DNA of 6,965 nucleotides, taken from contig JAJXYA010000425.1 of the NCBI GenBank assembly GCA_021780795.1, positions 1 to 6,965 on the forward strand. The letters run 5' to 3'. The notes under the pieces are model-generated. The model searched no databases. It worked only from the letters and a program-made list of their open reading frames with translations, and was not told the DNA's origin. Of the stretch, positions 1 to 5,600 are shown piece by piece (the stretch's first letter is position 1; each line of letters opens with the position of its first letter). The DNA comes from Bacillota bacterium (GTDB lineage: Bacteria > Bacillota_A > Clostridia > Clostridiales > Clostridiaceae). The translations under genes were made by a program, and so were the position numbers.

Positions 1-126
1 ATGTTCATACTTTTATATGTTTTAAATTTTTATATGCTTATTATTTTAATACATACACTTGTTATCTTTTCTTGGAACTTTGCACTTTCTTACAAATATT
101 AACAATGTATTTATAAGAATAAATAT

Positions 127-160
127 AAAAAAAACAGGCATCAGTTTATTAACTAATGCC
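127..160 (-). terminator. Rho-independent terminator of hutU
   Basis: Read on the minus strand, a 10-bp stem (GGCATTAGTT / AACTGATGCC, one G-U pair) with a 4-base loop begins 7 bases after the hutU stop codon and is followed by a run of eight T. On the plus strand the same stem is followed by CATTTTT, so it could also stop transcription coming from the left. Confidence 0.85.
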
Positions 161-167
161 CATTTTT

Positions 168-2195
168 CTATTTATTAAAAGCTTCCTCGATTACTTTGGA
201 AATAATTTTTTCATCTGTTAAGTAGGGCAATGTAATGTGATCTATATTAGCATTTTTCTTATTGTAATCTATGCTTGTTTCTATTGAGTGTGGGTTTCTA
301 GCCCAAGCTCGCCTAGCCACTCCACCCATAACGTCCCAAGCCATCGAAGACTTTATAATATTATCTATTCTATCGCTACCGTCAAGTACAAGCCCAAAAC
401 CACCATTAATAGATTTACCTATACCTACCCCTCCACCATTGTGAAGAGCTATTAAACTCATGCCTCTAGCAGCATTTCCTGCAAAACATTGAACCGCCAT
501 ATCTGCCATTACATTACTACCGTCTTTTATATTAGAAGTTTCTCTGAATGGAGAATCAGTTCCACTTACATCATGATGATCACGTCCTAGCATTATAGGA
601 CCAACCTCGCCTTTTCTTACCATATCGTTAAACTTAAGTGCAATATCTATTCTTCCTTGAGTATCTTGATAAAGTATTCTAGCTTCAGTTCCAACTACTA
701 ACTTATTCTTTTCTGCATCTCTTATCCAAATATAATTATCTCTGTCTTGTCCGCGTCGTGATGGGTCAATACATCCCATTGCCGCCTTATCAGTTTTTAC
801 TAAATCCTCATGATTTCCACTTAAGCATACCCATCTAAATGGTCCATAACCATAATCAAAAAGCATTGGTCCCATTATGTCTTCTACGTATGAAGGAAAT
901 ATAAATCCATCCTTCTCATCTATACCATTCTTAGATATTTCTATAGCACCTGCATCGTAAACAGCTTTCATAAAGGAATTTCCATAATCAAAGAAATATG
1001 TTCCTCTATCAACTAAAATTTTAATTAATTCAAAATGTTTAACCAAAGTTTTATCAACTAGCTGTCTAAACTTTTCTCTATCTTCTTTTAATAACCTTGT
1101 TCTTTCGTCAAAGGTAACACCTTGTGGTGCATAGCCTCCATCATATGGTGCATGACAAGAGGTTTGATCTGATAATAAATCTATCTTTATATTTTTATCT
1201 GCTACATATTGAAGTAGATCTACTATATTTCCATGATAAGCAATAGATATACTTTCTTGTTTTTCTACTTTTTCTGCCACAATCTTAAATATCTCTTCAA
1301 GGTTATCTGACGCAATATTTACCCATCCTTGATCGAGACGTGTTTTAATTCTTGAATAATCGACTTCTGCTACGATTCCAACCCCATTTGCAATTTCTAT
1401 AGCTTTAGGTTGAGCTCCACTCATTCCACCAAGTCCAGAAGTTATAAATGTTCTACCTCTTAAATCTCCATCATCTGGTATTCCAAGCTTCAATCTTCCT
1501 GCATTAAGTAAGGTATTAAAAGTTCCATGTACTATTCCTTGTGGTCCTATGTACATCCATCCTCCTGCTGTCATTTGACCATAGTTTGCAACTCCAAGCT
1601 GGGTTGCTACGTGCCAATCTTTTGGATTATCAAACATTCCTATCATAAGCCCATTAGTTATAATAACCCTTGGTGCTTGTGGTGATGATTTAAAAAGTCC
1701 AAGTGGATGTCCTGACTCTAATACAAGAGTTTGATCTTCAGTTAAATTTTCTAAATATTTTTTTATAAGTGTATATTGCATCCAATTTTGACATACTTGT
1801 CCCGTTTCACCATAGGTAACTAATTCATAAGGGTATAATGCTACATCTGAATCTAAATTATTATCAATCATTACTTGGAATGCTTTACCCTCTAAGCAAT
1901 TGCCTTTATATTCATTTATCGGCTTTCCATAAAGTCTGCCTTCTGGTCTAAAACGGTATCCATATATTCTCCCTTTTGTAGTTAATTCCTCCATAAACTC
2001 TGGTGCTAACTTTGCATGATGTTTTTCGGGAATATATCGAAGTGCATTTTTAAGAGCAAGCTCTGCCTGCTGCTTTGAAAGAGTAAATCCTCTATCTGGT
2101 GCTCTTCTTATTCCTGGTGCAAACTCAGGCATACTTGGTAATTCATCGTCTATTTTAATAGTCATCGCCTGCTCAATATCAAAATTATTAATCAT
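168..2195 (-). CDS. hutU: Urocanate hydratase (urocanase), long form
   Basis: Cytoplasmic NAD+-dependent enzyme of histidine catabolism. It hydrates urocanate to 4-imidazolone-5-propanoate, the step after histidine ammonia-lyase. At 675 residues it is the long form (animal urocanases are about this size), against about 555 residues in Bacillus and Pseudomonas. Urocanase blocks visible include YGETGQVCQNWMQY (128-141), ESGHPLGLF (160-168), GQMTAGGWMYIGPQG (206-220), the glycine-rich GLGGMSGAQP (254-263, dinucleotide-binding region), SDQTSCHAPYDGGYAPQG (342-359), GRDHHDVSGTDSPFRE (537-552) and HNGGGVGIG (585-593). Cys457 in RWVCLSG is the likely equivalent of the conserved active-site cysteine. 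The ATG at 2195 is chosen because AGGAGG (2204-2209) lies 8 bases upstream; an out-of-frame ATG at 2199 is too close to it. No hutH, hutI, hutG or ftcD is in the window, so the rest of the pathway must be encoded elsewhere. Confidence 0.97.
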   Translation of the reverse strand: MINNFDIEQAMTIKIDDELPSMPEFAPGIRRAPDRGFTLSKQQAELALKNALRYIPEKHHAKLAPEFMEELTTKGRIYGYRFRPEGRLYGKPINEYKGNCLEGKAFQVMIDNNLDSDVALYPYELVTYGETGQVCQNWMQYTLIKKYLENLTEDQTLVLESGHPLGLFKSSPQAPRVIITNGLMIGMFDNPKDWHVATQLGVANYGQMTAGGWMYIGPQGIVHGTFNTLLNAGRLKLGIPDDGDLRGRTFITSGLGGMSGAQPKAIEIANGVGIVAEVDYSRIKTRLDQGWVNIASDNLEEIFKIVAEKVEKQESISIAYHGNIVDLLQYVADKNIKIDLLSDQTSCHAPYDGGYAPQGVTFDERTRLLKEDREKFRQLVDKTLVKHFELIKILVDRGTYFFDYGNSFMKAVYDAGAIEISKNGIDEKDGFIFPSYVEDIMGPMLFDYGYGPFRWVCLSGNHEDLVKTDKAAMGCIDPSRRGQDRDNYIWIRDAEKNKLVVGTEARILYQDTQGRIDIALKFNDMVRKGEVGPIMLGRDHHDVSGTDSPFRETSNIKDGSNVMADMAVQCFAGNAARGMSLIALHNGGGVGIGKSINGGFGLVLDGSDRIDNIIKSSMAWDVMGGVARRAWARNPHSIETSIDYNKKNANIDHITLPYLTDEKIISKVIEEAFNK

Positions 2196-2215
2196 ACATC
2201 CGCCCTCCTGTGTAC

Positions 2216-2231
2216 TAACACTATCGTGTTA
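2216..2231 (-). promoter_or_regulatory. Small inverted repeat in the hutU leader
   Basis: Perfect 6-bp arms TAACAC / GTGTTA around a 4-base loop sit just upstream of the hutU ribosome binding site (2204-2209). As RNA this is a short hairpin 6 bases from the Shine-Dalgarno sequence; as DNA it could be an operator. No known regulator motif is recognised. Confidence 0.4.
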
Positions 2232-2244
2232 AATAAATATTGGA

Positions 2245-2282
2245 AATATTATTATTAATTTCATGAAAAAACTAATAATATT
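2245..2282. promoter_or_regulatory. 38-bp imperfect dyad in the hutU leader
   Basis: Outer arms AATATTATTA (2245-2254) and TAATAATATT (2273-2282) are perfect 10-bp complements. They share one symmetry axis with the inner palindrome TTTCATGAAA (2259-2268), giving 16 of 19 symmetric positions. The element lies between the proposed hutU promoter and the start codon, so it may be an operator or a leader hairpin. The sequence is very AT-rich, which lowers its significance. Confidence 0.4.
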
Positions 2283-2328
2283 GTTATTGATTTTATTTTC
2301 TGTATATTTTATATATTCTGCGTTTTTT

Positions 2329-2357
2329 CTTATATCCCTTCAATTTTTCAGTATAAA
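2329..2357 (-). promoter_or_regulatory. Candidate sigma-A promoter of hutU
   Basis: On the minus strand, TTTATA (2352-2357) and TATAAG (2329-2334) are separated by 17 bases. This would give a leader of about 130 bases. A second, overlapping option is TTGAAG (2338-2343) with CAGAAT (2315-2320), also spaced 17. Neither is a close consensus match, so the exact start is uncertain. Confidence 0.45.
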
Positions 2358-2380
2358 CAAGCATTAAATATTGTTTACAC
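2351..2380. promoter_or_regulatory. Candidate operator over the hutU promoter
   Basis: Two 10-bp half-sites, GTATAAACAA (2351-2360) and TTGTTTACAC (2371-2380), are inverted copies differing at one position and separated by 10 bases. The left half-site covers the proposed -35 element of hutU, as expected of a repressor site. I do not recognise a regulator family from the half-site. Confidence 0.5.
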
Positions 2381-2404
2381 GTTAATACTTCATTATGCTA
2401 CATT

Positions 2405-2469
2405 AATCATCTTCTTCAAAGATGCAATCATCTTCTTCGAATCTGTTAATCATCTTCTTCGAATCTGTT
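2405..2469. repeat. Three tandem 21-22-bp repeats upstream of hutU
   Basis: Units lie at 2405-2425 (21 bp, diverged 3' half), 2426-2447 and 2448-2469. The last two are identical 22-mers. All three share the first 13 bases, core AATCATCTTCTTC. The first unit also folds on itself (CATCTT 2408-2413 with AAGATG 2419-2424). The array lies upstream of the proposed hutU promoter and downstream of the receiver gene's terminator, so it is probably untranslated. It may be an iterated binding site or simple slippage; the function is unknown. Confidence 0.85.
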
Positions 2470-2510
2470 TATAATTTTATTCTGAAATGTAGTTAATCAG
2501 GGTAAATAAA

Positions 2511-2551
2511 TAATGAGTATATAATTATTTATAATAATCATATACTCATTA
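2511..2551 (-). terminator. Terminator hairpin after the receiver gene
   Basis: A perfect 12-bp stem (TAATGAGTATAT / ATATACTCATTA) continues through one G-U pair (on the minus strand) into six more pairs and a 3-base loop. It lies 8 bases beyond the stop codon of the receiver gene and is followed on the minus strand by TTTATTT. The T-run is weak, so termination may be incomplete. Confidence 0.65.
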
Positions 2552-2559
2552 TTTAAAAT

Positions 2560-3021
2560 TTATATTTTTTCCCCACAATATTTACAAAATTTTGCTTGCC
2601 CCTCGCTATCATCTAATTTTTCCCCACAGTATCTACAGAATGAGGGTCTCTCTCGTTTCTTGTATTCATTTAACAATTTCCCATTTTTTTCGAAGACTTT
2701 TTCTAGCTTTTCTTTAGTTATCGGCGTGCGTATAAATGCTTCTATGGTTTGCTTGTTAAAATCCTCTAATTTTATGTCGTTGCTTGAGGATAAAATACAC
2801 TTGGTTTGAGGATTCATATCTTTTATCTGTTGTAATATCTTATCACCTGTTTTTTCTTTCATAATGAAATTTGCTATAACAACATTACAATTTAATTCAC
2901 GTGCATCACTAATTGCATTAAATTCATCACTTATAATAACTTCATGCCCTAAATTTATAAGCATGTCCCTCATAATAAAATTTTCGAATTTACAATCATT
3001 AACCAGGAGGACTCTATACAT
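2560..3021 (-). CDS. Degenerate receiver protein with C-terminal zinc ribbon
   Basis: A 153-residue soluble protein. Residues 1-115 have the pattern of a CheY-like receiver domain: RVLLVND (3-9), then the third strand NVVIANFIM (46-54), the following loop KTGDKILQQI (57-66), ILSSS (76-80) and FIRTPIT (96-102). Several phosphorylation residues are altered. The usual phosphoacceptor aspartate is Asn51, the acidic pair is Asn8-Asp9, and the Lys of the usual Lys-Pro is Thr99 (Arg98 precedes it). Ser78 fits the conserved Ser/Thr. It is therefore probably a pseudo-receiver, not switched by ordinary phospho-transfer. Residues 129-149 form a four-cysteine zinc ribbon, CRYCGEK then CKYCGEK (Cys129, 132, 146, 149). 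No DNA-binding HTH and no partner kinase are present. AGGAGA lies 7 bases before the ATG. It is downstream of tsaD on the same strand but separated by 289 bases. Its function is unknown; regulation by protein or nucleic-acid contact is inference. Confidence 0.85.
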   Translation of the reverse strand: MYRVLLVNDCKFENFIMRDMLINLGHEVIISDEFNAISDARELNCNVVIANFIMKEKTGDKILQQIKDMNPQTKCILSSSNDIKLEDFNKQTIEAFIRTPITKEKLEKVFEKNGKLLNEYKKRERPSFCRYCGEKLDDSEGQAKFCKYCGEKI

Positions 3022-3208
3022 ATTTTTTTCTCCTATCCTAATATTCTTTATATAATATTAGTTACTCTTTTAATATTTATTTCAGCAAATAAACAATACT
3101 TTTATAATCTTGTCTAAATCACAAAATTAATAGTTATTATGTATAAGTCATCTTCAAAAATATTCGTCCAATCTTTGACTTGTTATTTTTTTCAGATGCC
3201 TAAGAAAA

Positions 3209-3237
3209 GTGTATCATTATATTTAAAACTTTACAAT
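3209..3237 (-). promoter_or_regulatory. Candidate promoter of the receiver gene
   Basis: On the minus strand TTGTAA (3232-3237) and TACACT (3209-3214) are spaced by 17 bases. A TATAAT-like hexamer also lies inside the spacer. This gives an untranslated leader of about 180 bases before the start at 3021. The leader has a weak stem (AAGTCA / TGACTT, 25-base loop) but no riboswitch that I recognise. Confidence 0.45.
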
Positions 3238-3248
3238 TTCTTTTACGT

Positions 3249-3287
3249 AAAAAAATAAAAAATGAATGAAAACATATTATGATATGT
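3249..3287 (-). terminator. Probable terminator of tsaD
   Basis: A 6-bp stem ACATAT / ATATGT with a 4-base loop lies 24 bases after the tsaD stop. On the minus strand it is followed by a T-rich stretch (TTTCATTCATTTTTTATT and on). The stem is short and AT-rich, so read-through into the receiver gene is possible. Confidence 0.5.
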
Positions 3288-3310
3288 CTCCATCCATCTT
3301 TTAAAGTATC

Positions 3311-4333
3311 CTATCGTTCTCCAAGCTTTAAGTTTGGTATCGCATTCAGTGTTAGCCCCGAAACTCTACCTTTAATTAATTCAAAATAAGCTGCACTTCC
3401 AATCATAGCTGCATTATCAGTACAAAGTATCATTTCCGGAAATAGAACTTTAATATTTCTCTTTTGCCCTTCTTTTACCATGGTGTCTCTAAGACAAGAA
3501 TTTGATGCCACACCACCAGCTATTGTTATTTTATCTACACCTTTAATCCTGCATGCTTCTAAAGCATTATCTACCAAAACATTAACCACTGCCTTTTGAA
3601 AAGATGCTGCAACATCTGGTACATTAATCTCTTCATTCTTCATGGCCATACTATTTAGGTAATTTAGCACTGCTGATTTAACCCCACTAAAAGAAAAATC
3701 TAAACTAGCTTCATGAAACTTAGCTCTTGGAAATTTTATAGCATCTTCATTACCTTCTTTTGCTATTTTATCTATCTTAGGTCCACCAGGATACCCTAGT
3801 CCAATAGCACGCGCCACTTTATCATAGGCTTCCCCTGCTGCATCATCTCTAGTTTGACCCATCACCTCAAAATCTCCATAATCTTTCATATGAACAATAA
3901 AAGTATGCCCACCAGAAACTACCAAACATATAAATGGTGGTTCAAGTTCCTTATATTGAATAAAATTAGCACTTATATGACCTTCTATATGATTAACTCC
4001 AATTAAAGGCTTATTAGTTGCATATGCAAGTCCCTTAGCATATTGAACTCCTACTAAAAGTGCACCTACAAGCCCAGGACCATAGGTCACTCCTATTGCA
4101 TCTATATCATCTAACGTAACTTTAGCTTCATCTAATGCCTCTTGAACTACAGCACTTATTGCTTCTATATGCTTTCTAGATGCCACTTCTGGCACTACTC
4201 CACCAAATTTTTCATGTATATCAATTTGTGATGCAATTATATTTGATAGAACTTCACGGCCATTCACTACTACTGCTGCTGCTGTCTCGTCACAACTTGA
4301 TTCGATTGCAAGTATTTTAATTTCCTTTTCCAT
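3311..4333 (-). CDS. tsaD: tRNA N6-threonylcarbamoyladenosine transferase TsaD
   Basis: Transfers the threonylcarbamoyl group from threonylcarbamoyl-AMP to A37 of ANN-decoding tRNAs. In bacteria it works in the cytoplasm with TsaB and TsaE, on the product of TsaC/TsaC2. The family (TsaD/Kae1/Qri7, ASKHA fold; older names Gcp, YgjD) is clear at its usual length of about 340 residues. Visible motifs are the N-terminal [11 protein letters not shown] (10-20), the metal-binding HIEGH (115-119, His115 and His119), VSGGHT (139-144), [15 protein letters not shown] (161-175), [10 protein letters not shown] (212-221), AGGVASN (272-278) and CTDNAAMIG (304-312), whose Asp306 should complete the metal site. 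The ATG at 4333 is preceded by AAAGGTGGG (4342-4350), 8-9 bases upstream. tsaB and tsaE, often nearby in Firmicutes, are absent from this window. It is divergent from the rusA-like gene. Confidence 0.97.
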   Translation of the reverse strand: MEKEIKILAIESSCDETAAAVVVNGREVLSNIIASQIDIHEKFGGVVPEVASRKHIEAISAVVQEALDEAKVTLDDIDAIGVTYGPGLVGALLVGVQYAKGLAYATNKPLIGVNHIEGHISANFIQYKELEPPFICLVVSGGHTFIVHMKDYGDFEVMGQTRDDAAGEAYDKVARAIGLGYPGGPKIDKIAKEGNEDAIKFPRAKFHEASLDFSFSGVKSAVLNYLNSMAMKNEEINVPDVAASFQKAVVNVLVDNALEACRIKGVDKITIAGGVASNSCLRDTMVKEGQKRNIKVLFPEMILCTDNAAMIGSAAYFELIKGRVSGLTLNAIPNLKLGER

Positions 4334-4348
4334 TGTTTTTACCCACCT

Positions 4349-4384
4349 TTAATATAGTATATATAGTTTCTTATCTATATTCAT
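4349..4384 (-). other. Possible 11-codon upstream ORF in the tsaD leader
   Basis: Within the tsaD leader, ATG at 4384 opens a short frame reading MNIDKKLYILY. It is preceded by AAGGAT at workable spacing. Its TAA stop (4349-4351) overlaps the start of the tsaD Shine-Dalgarno region, the geometry of a translationally coupled leader peptide. An 11-codon frame can easily occur by chance. Confidence 0.2.
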
Positions 4385-4444
4385 AAAATCATCCTTAGAA
4401 TATTCAATTCCTAGAATGTTTACATCTGCCAATAACACAAATTA

Positions 4445-4473
4445 ATTATACTTTATTAACTTTACCATATCAA
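4445..4473 (-). promoter_or_regulatory. Sigma-A promoter of tsaD
   Basis: TTGATA (4468-4473), a 17-base spacer and a perfect TATAAT (4445-4450) on the minus strand are close to the housekeeping consensus. The predicted leader is about 105 bases. Confidence 0.75.
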
Positions 4474-4518
4474 ATTTTTATATGCTTTTTTTAGTGTAGT
4501 AAATTCTTTTAAACTGAG

Positions 4519-4541
4519 TATCACTCTTTATGTGATATAAT
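4519..4541 (+). promoter_or_regulatory. Extended -10 promoter with inverted repeat, rusA-like gene
   Basis: TGA plus TATAAT (4533-4541) is a perfect extended -10 element with no good -35, about 75 bases upstream of the rusA-like start. An inverted repeat TATCAC / GTGATA (4519-4524 and 4532-4537, 7-base spacer) overlaps the -10, so a regulator bound there would block the promoter. It does not match the Firmicute LexA box. Confidence 0.5.
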
Positions 4542-4615
4542 TGTGTATATGATTATATTATGTAAAGTTTAATTAATAGTTATTATCTATTTAATATAAA
4601 TCCTAGGAGGAACAT

Positions 4616-5254
4616 ATGAGTAACACCTACGCAAAAGTCATAATAAAAGGCTCACCTATTTCAAAATCTAATTTTAAACTGTTCAATATGAATGGCCGAG
4701 CTATCTTGCCTTATAATTCTGGTAAATACCATGACAGATATGCTTTATATGAAGAAGAAATTGCATTTCAATGTAGAATTCAAAACCCCAATATTGTTTT
4801 AACAGAAGCTCTTATTGCTGTTTTAAAGGTATATTATAAAAGTATAAAAAGACATCCTGATACAAACAACATAACAAAAAGTATTTTCGATGGTATAGAG
4901 AAAAGTGGTCTTATAGTAAATGATGCTCAAGTTACAAGACTTATTATTGAAGAGTTTTATGATACAGAAAATCCCAGGTTTGAACTAGAACTTTTTGGTG
5001 AAAGCACATATTCTATGAATTACTCAATAGTTGAAAAAAAAGAAAAAGAGCAACCTATAAATTACTCTCTACCTTCAAATAAAAAAAACACCTTAGGTTC
5101 TAAATCAAGTAAATCAAATTCTGTGGATGTTAATAGTCCTCCCTCAAAGCTGATATGTGAAATATGTAGAAAACCTGTGTCAAAGGATTCCTGCATTTCT
5201 GCCAACAAGGGTAAAACTACTTTATGCAAAAACTGCTTCAAGAAATTATTTTAA
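4616..5254 (+). CDS. RusA-like Holliday junction resolvase with zinc ribbon
   Basis: A 212-residue protein. Residues about 6-130 resemble the RusA endonuclease domain, which resolves four-way DNA junctions with Mg2+. The core HPDTNNITKSIFDGIEK (80-96) followed by GLIVNDAQV (98-106) lines up without gaps with the recalled E. coli RusA core (RRDLDNLQKAAFDALTK then GFWLDDAQV). Matches include Asp82 (Asp70), Asn85, Lys88 (Lys76), Asp92 and Asp103 (Asp91). However, the position of catalytic Asp72 is Asn84 and that of Asp90 is Asn102, so activity may be lost or altered. A low-complexity Ser/Lys/Asn linker (about 140-178) leads to a four-cysteine zinc ribbon, CEIC (181-184) and CKNC (204-207), which E. 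coli RusA (about 120 residues) lacks. The start is supported by AGGAGG (4605-4610), 5 bases before the ATG. There are no phage genes around it, although RusA genes are often phage-derived. It ends immediately before its terminator and is probably monocistronic. Confidence 0.85.
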   Translation: MSNTYAKVIIKGSPISKSNFKLFNMNGRAILPYNSGKYHDRYALYEEEIAFQCRIQNPNIVLTEALIAVLKVYYKSIKRHPDTNNITKSIFDGIEKSGLIVNDAQVTRLIIEEFYDTENPRFELELFGESTYSMNYSIVEKKEKEQPINYSLPSNKKNTLGSKSSKSNSVDVNSPPSKLICEICRKPVSKDSCISANKGKTTLCKNCFKKLF

Positions 5255-5307
5255 GGACAGTCATTCCATTTTACAAAACACGAAATGGAATAACTGTCCC
5301 TGTTTTT
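5255..5307 (+). terminator. Long hairpin terminator after the rusA-like gene
   Basis: The hairpin begins on the base after the TAA stop. Arms GGACAGT / ACTGTCC (5255-5261, 5293-5299), one C-A mismatch, then ATTCCATTT / AAATGGAAT (5263-5271, 5283-5291) close an 11-base loop. CTG and five T follow. The stem is longer than termination needs, so it may also be a dispersed REP-like element recruited as a terminator. Confidence 0.85.
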
Positions 5308-5335
5308 ATATACATATTAGTAATAAATCTGGCTA

Positions 5336-5344
5336 TGCTATTAA
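5336..5344 (+). promoter_or_regulatory. Possible extended -10 promoter of the small ORF
   Basis: TGC plus TATTAA forms an extended -10 about 37 bases before the small ORF's ATG and after the upstream terminator. No clear -35 is visible. Confidence 0.35.
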
Positions 5345-5380
5345 TATAAACACTGTAAAATATGAAGGGAGATATAATTC

Positions 5381-5527
5381 ATGAACAGAAATAAAAAAAC
5401 TAAAAACAAAAAGGTTAATGAAGCTATAAGCAACATGGAAAATAGCACGAGTTTTGAAACTTTAAATGATATCAATGATAATAATAAGTGGAAAGATAAA
5501 AAAGATAGTCCTGAAGGATTAAAGTAA
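5381..5527 (+). CDS. Hypothetical 48-residue Lys/Asn-rich protein
   Basis: A short frame from ATG 5381 to TAA 5525-5527, starting MNRNKKTKNKK and ending DKKDSPEGLK. It is preceded by AAGGGAG (5365-5371) 9 bases upstream, a good Clostridium-type ribosome binding site. It is bracketed by its own candidate promoter (5336) and a strong hairpin (5601-5673), so it looks like an independent unit. The product is very hydrophilic, with a basic N-terminus (7 Lys/Arg in the first 11 residues) and a mixed acidic/basic C-terminal half containing one Trp. There is no signal peptide, membrane segment or cysteine. I do not recognise a family. It could be a nucleic-acid-associated or spore small protein, but nothing in it proves that. 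Confidence 0.55.
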   Translation: MNRNKKTKNKKVNEAISNMENSTSFETLNDINDNNKWKDKKDSPEGLK

Positions 5528-5600
5528 TAAATAATTAACATTATAGTACTTAGGTGATGCTTTAACAATATAATAGAACTATAAATTTAAATGTTTATAG

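Noticed and set aside
1..102. Open plus-strand frame from the first base, 33 hydrophobic codons starting with ATG
   Set aside because: It has extreme T-rich composition, no visible upstream context and no family resemblance. Such frames are common in AT-rich intergenic DNA.
2342..2356. CodY-like sequence in the hutU promoter
   Set aside because: About 10 of 15 consensus matches, too weak in AT-rich DNA.
2405..2469. Tandem repeats as a mini CRISPR array
   Set aside because: The units are directly adjacent with no unique spacers, and no cas genes are present.
2405..2469. HutP-type antitermination target (spaced NAG triplets) upstream of hutU
   Set aside because: The minus-strand AAG/CAG triplets are not at the regular 4-base spacing, the array lies upstream of the likely promoter, and no hutP gene or matching terminator is seen.
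2864..3055. Plus-strand frame of 63 codons
   Set aside because: It is antisense to the receiver gene, which has clear domain motifs, and has no ribosome binding site of note.
3125..3140. 16-bp exact match AATTAATAGTTATTAT with 4571-4586
   Set aside because: Nearly all A/T; a match of this length between AT-rich intergenic regions is expected by chance.
5157..5384. Plus-strand frame of 75 codons overlapping the end of the rusA-like gene
   Set aside because: It is a shifted frame through the zinc ribbon, and it then runs across the terminator hairpin.
5341..5568. Minus-strand Leu/Phe/Ser-rich frame of 75 codons
   Set aside because: It is the antisense reading of a Lys/Asn-rich ORF, which automatically gives Phe/Leu-rich sequence. 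It has no good ribosome binding site, while the sense ORF has one.
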